From positions 16,356,639 to 16,420,638 of the forward strand of contig CM053326.1 of NCBI GenBank assembly GCA_028583605.1: DNA of 64,000 bases, read 5' to 3'. This document shows positions 32,830-43,577 of this stretch, in pieces. The notes beneath the pieces were generated by a model, which ran no database searches, was not told the DNA's origin, and saw only the letters and a program-made list of their open reading frames with translations. How positions within the stretch are numbered: position 1 is the stretch's first letter; each line of letters opens with the position of its first letter. The DNA comes from Dastarcus helophoroides (Eukaryota; Arthropoda; Insecta; Coleoptera; Bothrideridae). The translations under genes were made by a program, and so were the position numbers.

Positions 32830-34360
32830 AAGAGGCAAAGCCTTGCAAAATTAAAAGGGCGCAGAAAATAAAATGGTTAAGATAGAAAGAGCACTGTGAT
32901 TCAGTATGTCAATCATAGCAGAGGCGAAACTTTTCTGATCAGTGTTTTTGCGACACTCGAAATCTTGCATTACATCAAATAATGATTAATACATGCCAAC
33001 ATTTTGTATTCATTAAAACATAAAAATATTTCAATCCACAAGAAATTACAGAACAGAACTGAAAAAAACTACTCTAATAATATTTTGGGAAATAGGTAAG
33101 AATCAGTCAAATAATAGTATAGGGTTTTTTTAAGAAAAAGAATTTACTTGACAAAGAAATAAATAAGCTATTACGAACCCGATAGAATATTTTCACAAAG
33201 TCAGCTTCTTTTGCTTACTAGATTTTCTTAGTGGTATTATGATTATGATTAATAAAACTCTTTTAAAGTTGAAATGAGCTGCTTAAATTTTACTCTATTT
33301 ATTGTGCAATAATTCTAAACGTTTATCTGATTTAATTTTATTTAATTTATTTATGCATATCAAATTTCAAAACGAATATTAATAGGGAGAACTTCGTTGG
33401 TGTGCAATAGTCGATATCTAGAAACTTATAGAACTCCCAGCGAGGGACATATTGCGGTAATCAGAACCCTTGTAGGATATTCCAGATGTCTTAGGTCGGA
33501 GTGATTTAATGGATGTTTTATAAGTCACGTAATAAGAGGCGGACACAGATCACCATGTTAGATGGGAAATTCCTTCTTGTGCGGAGGATTTGTAATTTCC
33601 TATTGCTTTTGAATGTAACATTATTTGCAGAAAATACAAAGATAATTATTAAAACAGAGAATTCATTTACCATGAAAAGAAATATGTCTGCTTTTTGTTA
33701 TCATATTAAATTAAATTTTGTTTTTATTTTCTTTGTAGAAAAAACCAAATTATTTATTTTATTTTTTAAGATTGTTTAAAGAGATGTTTGAATTTTTTTT
33801 AAATATCACATAGAAACTAACTCGACCATTTAAAATACAAAAACCTCGAAATCTAAGCCTAATTAAGCTAAGGAAATTTCCGTAAAACATTTTTGTTAGG
33901 TTATATTACAATTTCTATATATTAAAATTTGTTGCTTTATATATTGAATAATAAAATTCATAAATAAATGCAAATATGTATATAAAGTGTGTTTCGTTAA
34001 TGTTACACGAAAGTTTAGGGTAGGACTCCTGAAGTCAAAATATAAAAAAAAGCTTGTAATAACACATCTCTGAAAAGGTTTCATTTCCGCGATATGTGGT
34101 GTTAAAATAATTTAAAAAATATTAATATCTATAAAACGTCCAGTTAGGTTTTATTGAGATTTATAAAATTTGTCTTGATCTTATTGAAGCATCATTGTGA
34201 CTAATTGCAACTAATCCAGCAATTTCAGAGTGGCACAAAAGAGACTTGGCTAGTATTTTTTTCCTCAAAAATAGTACGTTGCAATTCTTAAGATAATTTT
34301 AGTGAAATACTGAAAAGTTTAAACTTTTTGTCTGTTAATTTTCTTGTATCCAATGAAATC
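32830..34360. other. Anonymous AT-rich stretch
   Basis: No recognised coding or repeat content. Confidence 0.4.
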
Positions 34361-34366
34361 TCTTAC

Positions 34367-34375
34367 CGGATACCT
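34367..34375. repeat. Left 9-bp target duplication (CGGATACCT)
   Basis: The same nine bases recur at 35256-35264 on the far side of the hammerhead element. With the bases that follow (CAAT versus TAAT) the match is 12 of 13. Confidence 0.6.
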
Positions 34376-34427
34376 CAATTCTATAATGCACAGACCAATA
34401 GGTTTGAACATTTATTAGATTCGAAGT

Positions 34428-34484
34428 TTGGAAACCAAATACCGGTTTCGATCTTGTTAGATCTCGTCAGTTTGGTATATCCAA
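34428..34484 (-). ncRNA. Hammerhead ribozyme, copy 1 (core intact)
   Basis: On the minus strand: CTGACGA box, stem II GATCT/AGATC with loop AACA, GAAA box, self-complementary ACCGGT as stem III, cleavage triplet GTA. Stem I is ACCAAA/TTTGGT with an outer TTGGA/TCCAA helix. All conserved core bases are present (variable position 7 is C). The predicted scissile bond lies between 34440 and 34439 of this strand. Confidence 0.85.
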
Positions 34485-34804
34485 CTCGAATACTAATAAA
34501 TGTTCCGACAAGTAAGTACTAAAACATTCACAGGAGTCAAGCGAGTGACTCTTTAGTACTACCACCTATTGGTCCATAGAGAAACTATGGCCATCGCCAA
34601 CAAGGCCGTATGCAAGAAGAATGCAACCTAGACTACAAATTCATGCAGCCCTCCAGGCATATATAGTGAATCATATGTAGCTGAACTACCAACAGTTGAA
34701 ACACTGCCACCTAGCGAAGCGGTTGCTCTCTAGGAGAGTTCCCAGAAGACAAGGATTCTATAATGCACAGACCAATAGGTTTAAACATTTATTAGATTCG
34801 AAGT

Positions 34805-34861
34805 TTGGAAACCAAATACCGGTTTCGATCTTGTTAGATCTCGTCGGTTTGGTATATCCAA
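34805..34861 (-). ncRNA. Hammerhead ribozyme, copy 2 (core mutated)
   Basis: Same fold as copy 1, 377 bp away, but the box reads CCGACGA: the invariant U of CUGANGA is C. That change is expected to abolish cleavage, so a transcript of the dimer should be cut at copy 1 only. Confidence 0.8.
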
Positions 34862-35002
34862 CTTGAATGCTAATAAATGTTCCGACAAGTAAGTACTAAA
34901 ACATTCACAGGCGTCAAGCGAGTGACTCTTTAGTACTACCACAGGCGGGACGCCTGTGAATGTTTTAGTACTTACTTGTCGGAACATTTATTAGCATTCG
35001 AG

Positions 35003-35059
35003 TTGGATATACCAAACTGATGAGATCTAACAAGATCGAAACCGGTATTTGGTTTCCAA
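35003..35059 (+). ncRNA. Hammerhead ribozyme, copy 3 (canonical, inverted arm)
   Basis: CTGATGA at 35017-35023; stem II GATCT (35024-35028) with AGATC (35033-35037), loop AACA; GAA at 35038-35040; stem III bases 35041-35046 ACCGGT; cleavage after A 35047 (GTA). Stem I pairs 35011-35016 ACCAAA with 35048-35053 TTTGGT, then after a small internal loop 35003-35007 TTGGA with 35055-35059 TCCAA. Every conserved core nucleotide is right. Stem III has no loop of its own, so, as in other metazoan type I hammerheads with palindromic stem III, cleavage probably needs two copies pairing. Confidence 0.92.
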
Positions 35060-35255
35060 ACTTCGAATCTAATAAATGTTTAAACCTATTGGTCTGTGCA
35101 TTATAGAATCCTTGTCTTCTGGGAGCTCTTCTAGAGAGCAACCGCTTCGCTAGGTGGCAGTGTTTCAACTGTTGGTAGTTCAGCTACCTATGATTCACTA
35201 TATATGCCTGGAGGGCTGCATGAATTTGTAGTCTAGGTTGCATTCTTCTTGCATA

Positions 35256-35264
35256 CGGATACCT
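35256..35264. repeat. Right 9-bp target duplication (CGGATACCT)
   Basis: Partner of 34367-34375. Three bases (CGG) also continue the palindrome arm, so the exact element edge is uncertain by that much. Confidence 0.6.
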
Positions 35265-35269
35265 TAATG

Positions 35270-36670
35270 TTAATACATTGCGCAACGTTGCTTTGGCTCA
35301 GGACGTTACTTACACATCTTGAAGATGTGAAAGTTTTTTTTTTTTCATTTTTGGATCATTATTGATTTGTCTTGAATTATGTCAAAAACTTGAAAATAAA
35401 TAGTCCCAATTTTTAAAGACAAAAAAAATATCATTGCGTATTGAAAAGTTTCAAAGAGCACTTAAAAACGTCATCGTCAATAAATTATATGTCGCATGGA
35501 AAGATAATACGGAAAATTGAAAAACATCCATTATAGTGACAAAATAATTGAATGACTTATGGGCGGAAAATTGAGCCCAGGAAAAAGGTGAATTTCAATT
35601 AATTTTGGGCATGGCTGTTTTCATCCCCAAATACAGAAGGCTACAAATATTTCCCATTTAGTTGGCGCAAAGAGATCACAAGGGGACAGTGGTCGAATGT
35701 ATTCAGACACACTTTGCTTCTTTGAAACTGTAAAGTTTTTTATGGGTTGAATGATTCTAAAATTTTTACGTTTTTTTCAAAACTTCTACTTTATAAAATA
35801 AATTTTTATCTATCTTAAAATTTCTACCATTTTAAAATTTCTATTTTTTCACACTTTCAATATAATTAAAAAAATTCTGCTTCTGCATTTTTTTTTAATA
35901 TGCCGAGTTTTAAAAAGGTTGAAATATTATCAAGATTTTATTTCAGAACTGGATTTTTTTTAATTTGGTTTTTTTTAAATTATTGAATTTTTATCAACAT
36001 TTATATTTTTCAAAACTTTAACTTTTTGAAAACTTTGATTTATTTTAAATAAATTTCCGTTTTTTAATATTTTTGACTTTCTTGAAAAATTTTACCCTAT
36101 TTTGAAATCTTTGACTATTTTTCACTTTTTTGACTTTTTTAAAACTCAGATTTAAGACTTTTTCCAAAATTTCATGTTCTTTTAAATTTTCTACATTATC
36201 ACGTACAAGCATTTTAAATTTTTTTCTTTGGTAATAGTGCCACCTAGCGATGGAGAAAGGAAAATAAAATTTTTGTACCTACAAATGTGCCCCTCCATGA
36301 CATAATTTAACATCATATGTTCACATTGTCTAAATTAGATTTTCTCCCTGAGATATCGCACTGTTCCATTCCTCGCAGAAGACCCTATATATTTATTAAC
36401 ATGTTTTTGCGTTTTCTTAAATATTTCGACCTAAAAAGTTGTTTAGGGTGAATAGTTTTATCCAAACGCACTGTAGGCACATATCGCGTATAATAGATTT
36501 TATGGTATACTCCATAGTTTTTCTTTATTTCCAAAGATAAAATATTGAAATTTGCTACCCTTGATACCTTTACAGGACGTCAATTTCTGACATAAAATTC
36601 ACATTCTCATTGCTGTTAGTTTCGTCAAAATTGGCACTAACATAAAAAAAATTAAAAGAATTTTCAGGGA
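35270..36670. other. Anonymous, with a low-complexity T-rich zone
   Basis: 35750-36230 is a monotonous series of short AAATTT/TTTTT phrases without an exact repeat unit. No coding sequence recognised. Confidence 0.5.
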
Positions 36671-36687
36671 GATTCTAGTATCTCTCT

Positions 36688-36800
36688 GACGCTGATAGCT
36701 TGGCTATCGAAACTCGTTAGAGCAATCTTTGTTGTGTTTTTTAATCTTTCTTGGTTTTAGGGGCCAAGATTTGTATTTCAATTTTTGAAGATAACCAAGG
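36688..36800 (+). ncRNA. Hammerhead-like PLE-type repeat (family H2), degraded
   Basis: CTGACGCTGATAGCTTGGCT followed by ATCGAAACTCGTTAGAGCAA. Stem II GATAG/CTATC and GAAA are kept but the CUGANGA box ends in C and the stem III palindrome is broken (ACTCGT), so it should be inactive. Downstream sequence continues as in the copies at 20505 and 27885. Confidence 0.5.
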
Positions 36801-36809
36801 ACCAATCCG

Positions 36810-38200
36810 TTGAATCAAAATTTGATTTTTAAATAGAACACCCCGTATATTTTTAAATTTGTAAAATCTGCACAATTTTCTGAATAAAAAGCATTTAAAA
36901 TAAGTTATTTTTTGAGTACCAACAAATTTTTTAATTCATTCTATTTGTCAATCTGGAAGGTCATGAGTCATCGTTCAACCACATTAAGGCTGCATAAAAT
37001 TAAATTAGAAAAACTGGGGAAACGAGAATTTTTTCATTTATCTTCCACAGAAATCTTTTGTTGTTGTTCAATATATCTTAAAATACATAGATTTGAACTG
37101 AATATTTTGCATTCTTTAGCCTCTGCTTCAGTTCTATTGATTTCACAGTAAAAGTGAAAGTATGGAAATTCGCTATTATAGGTACTTTTTTGTGGTACCG
37201 CGGCATCATTATGGTGGTATTTAAGGAAATAAAGTTATGACATAAAAATCACTCTTTTTAACTTTATCACCCGACAGAAGCATAAAATATACCCCTTTGT
37301 TGTCGTTGTTTGATTTTTGTAGCGTTAATATGGTCCAATAGAATTAATTGGGATGAGTCATGGCCTTCTAGGGTAAAAAACAAAAAGGGACTAAACATTT
37401 TTTGGATCTTTTAAATAAATTACATATTTTATATCCAGTATTTAGAAAATTGTGAAGATTCCAAAAATGTTGTAATATATAGGGTGTTATATATGAAAAT
37501 TGTAACTTGGTATCGGATTTAGCAAAGCGACAGCAGTAGGAATGCCATTTTCATGTCAGATCATGTCAGATTCATGTCAGAACTTTACTTTTATGGGTAC
37601 ATTAATTGTAGGAAGTATGAAAATTTTATCTTCATAAATAAAGAAAAAATAAGGGGTGTGTCGTGATCCTGTTATACCCGATGTGTTCATATTCCTTTGT
37701 TCCATGCAAGCGTTATGCAATTGGTATAATGAAGATTAATTGGCTTAAAACTAAACTTGAGATTTAGTATAACATTTGGCAAGTCAGACGACATTGAATA
37801 CAGCCAGCGAGGCAATGTATAATTGAAAGGAGTGCTGAAATCTCAGCGATAACGCGACATGTACGTCTCGATAAAATATTAGATGTCCGAAAGCTATCAA
37901 TTGTGAAACATTGATAACATCATCCATCATGGTGCCAACAAATGTTCTCGCAAATTCATATCAACCAAGTGACAGATTCCGCGGCTTTGTGAATCGGCAA
38001 GTCCTCTACGTAGGAAATGCTATTTCTCTCTGTCGATATTTATTACTGGGTTGTTTGTCGCGTGGTTGATTACTCGAGCGATAACGTCAATTTAGCAAAT
38101 ATTTCACAAATTCATGAAGAGGATTTAGAAAGATATAACATCTCTTAAATTTCCAATTTTATATGTCAAAAGAAAACAATTTTTATTTTTCAACCTTAAA
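36810..38200. other. Anonymous stretch with a short triplicated decamer
   Basis: TCATGTCAGA occurs three times at 37551, 37561 and 37572. A possible transposon terminus ACACCCCGTATA lies near 36838 without a partner. Nothing coding was recognised. Confidence 0.4.
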
Positions 38201-38204
38201 ATAA

Positions 38205-38275
38205 CGTAGAGCAACGCGTCGTCGGTTTTTTCCATCGACGTTTCGTCTTCGAATAACCATCATCCACTTCAATTT
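38205..38275 (-). ncRNA. Possible degraded hammerhead/PLE-type motif
   Basis: Minus strand: GGATGATGGTTATTCGAAGA followed by CGAAACGTCGATGG and, 20 bp on, CGACGACGCGTTGCTCTACG. The CGAAACGTC core and the GATGA-like box are in the spacing seen in PLE terminal repeats, but the CU of CUGAUGA is GG here and stem II is poor. Confidence 0.3.
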
Positions 38276-38279
38276 TTTA

Positions 38280-40590
38280 AATACGATCCTGAATTTTTTG
38301 GAAAACAATTTTAGAAATCCTTTTTATTCTTAGCTCGATTGTACATCTATCAATTTAGTAGTGCAGTAAACTACGGTCATTGCTAAATATGTATTTTAAC
38401 AATTATGTAAATGAAACAGCCTGTTGGGGAGATTAGATTAAGCTCTGTGTGATTGTCATGATCGACTCACTGTACCAGAGCGACATAATCTTAATTATGA
38501 CTATCCCACAACTGAGAATTCATTCCGTATATATGTGCATCATTTCGACATTAATTTAATTATCTGTAACACGCTTTCCAGAGACGTCAAATGTCATAAC
38601 AAAACGAATTAAACTCAGCCCAAAGACTGGAAATTGCCCTCCATGAAAAAGAATAAGATTGACCTAACTATAAATCCCAACTTAGAACAAAGCTCAATCG
38701 TCACTTTGATAATGCTAAAAGACAAAGTAGATCTTTTCATCACCACTTCAAAGGAAATTAAGAGGGATCCCTTTTTAACGTTACATTTAACGATTTCTTT
38801 CTCAAGGTATTTTATCTGATATAGGAGCTACTTCGATCATTTGACTCTTTCTGTATCATCTCATAATACGTTTCTGTTAATGGGTTTCGCTTTCCTGCTC
38901 TATAGAACTTGATACTCTGATCATATATCTTACCGAGGTGGAAGTGATTATTTACATTTACCATCTGCCGATTACTTTTTATTTAGTTTGCTCTGCTTTT
39001 TTACTCTTTAAACAAAAAGTAATAACGATAGCTTCTTTTATTTTAAAATTATCCTAAAGGGAGAAAATATTTTAGGCAAGCTGATTGCTAAATCTTAACA
39101 AATAGATTCGGAGCATTTTTAAGTTTCCCGCTTTCAACCTTTTTAACTTTCAGGCAATTTTCTTAGTTTATATGTCTACATCTTTAAGCGAAGGCATTTC
39201 AATCACCAGAAACATTTATTAGGGCAATTTTATTAAAAATTAGTCAACGACTAAGTTCCAATTGAGGAATCTCATTTATTCGACAGGTAAACTTGTTAAA
39301 GGTTGTGTTGTTTTAAAACTTCTTTTCTGAAAGTTACATTTTCTTTAAATACATTTTTGACTTTAATATTCTTTACAACTCTGCATACAAATTTTGAAAA
39401 TTCTTTAGAATCACACATGGACTGCCTTTTTAATTTGGATAAAAGCTCGCAAAAATATTTTTTTCTGAAAATTACAAAGCTTGAGTTTGCAGTATAACTA
39501 ATAACTTCTCTTTGGATCGCAGCAGTTTACTCAAATTGTATTAAATTATACGATTTATATCAGTTGGCGCAAAAATTGCTTTGTAACTTACTTTGTAAAT
39601 TGATAAAAAATGAAAAAAAATTGCAGAAAAACTTTTCATTATTAAAGAGAAACAAAGTGAAATAGAGCGAGAAATCGCAATGAAAATCAGTTCGAAACGT
39701 AATGTTCGAAGTGCAGCAATTTGCGGTAATTCTGGCCCGGTATTTTAGCTGTTCATCTTTTTTAGCATATTTTTCTTACAAGTTATGCAAAAATCGATGT
39801 CTTCTTTGGCGTCACAATCAGTTAAGCACTGTTGCTTCTTCTGTGGTGTCTTCAAAACGAAGCGATATCACCGATTATGTTCGAAATTATAAATATGAAT
39901 AATAAATATGTTCGCTTCCTTTGAAAATGCTGCCAAAATTTTCTACAGAAGAGAATTTAACCTCAACATTGTTTACACACCTTTGAGAACTTATTATTGT
40001 ACCAAAAAATGATTAGAAATTGTCGAAAAATAATGCTAAGTTAAAAATTTGCATGAAAAGTCACTCACATGCACCAAATACATGAAGTTAGCTTGCAAAA
40101 TATAAAGAATTAAGTGGGCTATAATTCCCCAACAAAGAGAGTCCGTAATGTCTCGAACGCCCGTTTTCAGAAAATGGCAGTATTTGAGTAACACAATACA
40201 AACCTCATGCAAAATTTCACGTCTGTGTTAAAGACTTATGTATTTGCGAATATTATGAAGATATTTACCTGAGTTAATTTTTAAAAAATGTGGTCAAATT
40301 AAAGGAAATTTTCAAAGCATCACAATTCTATTTGGTATCGAAGCGAGGTAATGGTTCGTGTGCAAAAGTCGAGTATTGAAAGCAAAAACTATAAATTCAA
40401 TGTTTGTTATCCAAAGTACTCTTAAAATATCAAATTAAATCTAAAAATGCAAAAAATATGTATGGCGGTTATTAAAAATAACGAAGTTGGTGTAAACTTC
40501 CGGAATAACTGGAAGTACTTCAACTTTGCGAATATTTTAGTTGTATTGAGCTCATTGACTTTGCTAAGTTTTTAAATTTTTTAGATGAGT
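38280..40590. other. Anonymous AT-rich stretch
   Basis: Small frames only (38634-38819, 39303-39497, 39702-39902), none with a known motif. Confidence 0.4.
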
Positions 40591-40602
40591 ACTTTGTCAG
40601 AT

Positions 40603-40736
40603 ATCGAAAATCATTGGAAAGGGTAATTTACCATCAGGTTTATTTTTTTCTGTAGAATGATATAAATAATTAAACACAACATATGGTTTTAATTTTATTT
40701 GTATAATGCTTTTCCTGACATATATTTTGCATTAAA
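40603..40736. repeat. Family E palindrome, left-arm part split off by a LINE
   Basis: This segment is the reverse complement of about 43950-44095 (ACCATATGTTG..., AATGCAAAATATATGTCA). It stops at GCATTAAA, where a LINE insertion starts; the missing continuation of the arm (TGTGAAATAATAT...) resumes after the LINE at 43578. Confidence 0.75.
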
Positions 40737-40938
40737 AAAAACGCAAATGTAATTTGGTGATCTTTGGAGCATCTGAGAATAATCATTCATCCAAAGAGGA
40801 AGAAATCAATAAAGAAAAGTCCATGTCAATTATTCAATCCTCTAAAGTTCACCTTAATAGACTTAACGACTTAAAATCTCTTTGCTTAGGAAGATATATG
40901 CCGAATTAAGACTTGAGCTATTAAGGTAATTATGGAGA

Positions 40939-41152
40939 ATGAATATCAACTTTGTCCAACTTATAAATATGGCAAAGAATTTGAGGTCACAGGAGCAGTT
41001 TACTGGTATATTTGTACCCTGCGATAAAGACCTCAAACAAATTGAGCAATATGGAAACATTAAAACGGAACTGGAGGAAAGAAAACATGCAGGTGAAACA
41101 AACATTAAAATCGTGTACACAAATGGCATTCCTACTATTACGTTAAACTGAG
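40939..41152 (+). pseudogene. LINE ORF1 C-terminal fragment
   Basis: The 70-residue frame contains NLRSQEQFTGIFVPCDKDLK followed by QIEQYGNIKTELEERKHAGE and a C-terminal IPTITLN. It resembles the conserved end of the ORF1 protein of CR1/Jockey-type LINEs (RNLRxSxxFxxVYIxxDLTxxQ...LRxELxxRRxxGE). Its position just inside the 5' boundary of the LINE supports this. The opposite-strand 156-residue frame is its shadow. Confidence 0.65.
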
Positions 41153-41639
41153 ACGTATACCCAATTACAATCCTAATATCAACTTTCGCTGCTCCTATCC
41201 AAATGTAAACGAACTTAGAACGAAAGTACAAAACTTTGACTTCTGACTGACTCGAGGGAAAGGTGTCCGCCTTATACAGTTTTCGCTTCCGGGTTCTAGA
41301 AAAATCCCGCAGATAGGGCTTATCGTTTGCCAAAATTTCTGGAACGCTAATCTGCCGTTTGCTTCATTATCGCGGCCGCCTTTTCCTTATCAGATCTTTT
41401 TCAGAAAATTTTTTTACGTACTAAATTCTACAATTACATTTCGTTACACTATTATTGACGCATGTGAAGCTTTTTATACAATAATTTACGAAATTATGAA
41501 TGAATGTGTGCCAAAACACTAAAAAATATCACCCTTTTTTACTCTGGGTTACTATAAAAATTAAAAACAATTTGTGATATAAAGAAGTTGCATATAGGTT
41601 TTTTAAAATATTTAAAAATGATTATTAGCATAACACTTT

Positions 41640-43438
41640 AAGGGCAGCAGTTAAGCGGCAAATTGATTCTGCTTACCAAAATTACATTTTAGTAGCAAAA
41701 GATAAAGTTACACGTAACCCCACTAAATATTGGTTATTTGGACAATTGAAAAGGAGTCGCTCTCGAATTCCTAGAAATATGATTATTGATAGCGAAACTG
41801 CCGACTCACCACAAGCAGCAGTGGATGGTTTCGCAAAATAATTTGCTACTGTTTACAAAAATTCTAATCCATAAAATATTAATAAAGATTTTTCATTGTG
41901 ATCCAGTAAAATCAACTTATTACGAATTACCAAAGGTGATATCTTGCAATCAACAACAAAATTGAAAAATAAGATAACCGCTGGCATAGATAACATTCCT
42001 AACGTAGTGCTTAAAGAGTGTGCTAACGTGTTTGTATCTCCACTATATATTTTGTATAATACTATTATAAAAACAACGAAATTTCTAGATATATGAAAAA
42101 CTACTAGAATATGTTCGATCCTAAAATCAGGAGATACATCGATGATCAAAAATTATAGAGCTGTAACTATTTTATGTAATTTTGCTAAGGTATTTAAAAT
42201 GATTTTATACAATAACATTAACATTCACGTCAGTTTAGCAATATCATCAAATCAACATGGTTTTGTGTTAAAAAGATCGACATTCACAAATTTAGCAACC
42301 ATAAGTGACTTTATATGCGACAATTTGGATCTAGGAGGACAGGTAAATGTAGTTTACACAGATATACAGAAAGCTTTTAATCAAATAGATCATTATTTAC
42401 TACTATCAAAGTTAATAGGTTTTGGTTTCACTGAGAATTTAACACTACTGTTCACATTCTACCTGTCTTCCAGAAAACAATTTGTCGAATATAGAAGCCA
42501 CAAATCTCAGAGATATTTAACAACTTCCGGAATTCCACAGGAATCAAATCTAGACCCATTACTATTTTTAATTTTTATTTTTATAACTTCTGTCATTGAA
42601 TGCGGCCTTCTGCTATTTGCAGACGATCTGAAAATCTACAATAACGTTACTAATATTAGCGAGTACTTTTACTTGTAAGAATAATTAAATAGAATTTTAA
42701 GCTGGTGTAACAATAATTTTTTAAAATTAGATATATCCAAATGCAAAATAGTAACTTTTACTCGCAAACGAAGTTATATATTATTCCACTATAATATCAA
42801 TAATTACACCCTGAAAAGATGCTCTGAAGTGAAAGGCTTTGGAGTTGTATTTGACGACAAACTTAGCTTTTCGAACCATATGTATCATACCACTATATCA
42901 GCTCACAAGTTACTTGGTTTTTTTAGGCGAAACTGGAATTGTTTTTCAAATATTAGAAGTTTGCAAGTACTGTATTTTTTGTATATTAGATCTAATTTAG
43001 AACTTGATGTGGTATCCTATTTACCAAAATAATATAGGGCTAATTGAATCGACTCAAAGAAAATTTCTAAAGTTTATGATTTTCAGGTCCCAAGGTTTTT
43101 ATCCTGATAGAGGTACCGACACGAGAATTTTGCTAGATATGTTTAATATGAATTCTTTATGCAATAGGAGAAATTGTATTGTAATAACGTTTTTATATAA
43201 CTTACTGCATACTAATATTGACTGTATGTTTTTGGTTAATAAGATTTATTTTATGGTTCCCCGGCAACATTCTCGTGGAAATAATGGTTTTTGTCGTCCA
43301 AATTACTCTACTAATATTATGCGTAGATCATTAATATATAACATATGTAATGTATTCAATAGTATTTCGAATTATTGTGATATTAATTATGACCAATTAA
43401 AAACTATAATCAGCACGTATCTGGAAAGCCGAATATAA
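41640..43438 (+). pseudogene. Jockey-like LINE ORF2: linker and reverse transcriptase
   Basis: Begins with a linker (NPTKYWLFGQLKRSRSRIPR), then KLKNKITAGIDNIPNVVLKE and SPLYILYNTII. From 42142 comes a long open frame: NYRAVTILCNFAKVFKMILY, NQHGFVLKRSTFTNL, VVYTDIQKAFNQIDHYLLL (first catalytic D), SGIPQESNLDPLLF (GxPQG with G to E) and LLFADDLKIY (FADD intact). After a stop at 42676, ILSWCNNNFLKLDISKCK, VKGFGVVFDDKLSF and the C-terminal frame to 43438 follow. A handful of stops and one or two frameshifts; otherwise a good-quality copy. The endonuclease is absent. Confidence 0.88.
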
Positions 43439-43577
43439 TTTTTGATACATATACATTATACATATCTGTACCCCATAATTACAATTTCATTTACTTTTGT
43501 ATTTTGATACTTTGAATGTTTCCTCTAATTGGGTTGTACCCGTTCGAAATAAACGTGTTATTTATTTATTTATTAAA

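Larger units (their letters stand above)
34376..35255. mobile_element. Hammerhead-ribozyme retroelement: 377-bp dimer plus inverted copy
   Basis: Block D1 (34378-34565) and block D2 (34755-34942) are direct repeats exactly 377 bp apart with 5 mismatches in 188 bp and no indel; unit S (34566-34754) lies between. After a 35-bp centre, 34950-35258 is the reverse complement of 34606-34914 (309-bp arms, 6 mismatches). Every D block contains a hammerhead ribozyme. There is no reading frame of note. Apparent 9-bp target duplications (CGGATACCT) flank it. Such tandem hammerhead-bearing units are known from metazoan retrozymes, small non-autonomous retroelements whose RNAs self-cleave into circular monomers, and from terminal repeats of Penelope-like elements. 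The inverted 5' copy recalls PLE insertions. Confidence 0.85.
40737..43571 (+). mobile_element. Jockey-like LINE inserted into family E repeat
   Basis: The boundaries come from the interrupted host repeat: ATTAAA at 40731-40736 and again at 43572-43577 looks like a short target duplication. The element contains an ORF1 C-terminus, a linker and RT on the plus strand, but the endonuclease region between 41152 and about 41640 is missing. Near the 3' end there is an AATAAA-type signal (43547) and a (TTAT/TATT)n tail at about 43557-43573, as in many insect LINEs. Confidence 0.75.

Noticed and set aside
35750..36230. Satellite array in T-rich low-complexity zone
   Set aside because: Phrases are similar in composition but no constant repeat period is visible.
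37551..37581. Three copies of TCATGTCAGA as a possible CRISPR or binding array
   Set aside because: Only three adjacent decamers with no spacers; a simple slippage repeat in a eukaryotic genome.
40863..41333. 156-residue minus-strand open frame
   Set aside because: Antisense of the LINE ORF1 C-terminal fragment, no motif of its own.
41853..42149. 98-residue minus-strand frame
   Set aside because: Antisense to the LINE linker/RT.
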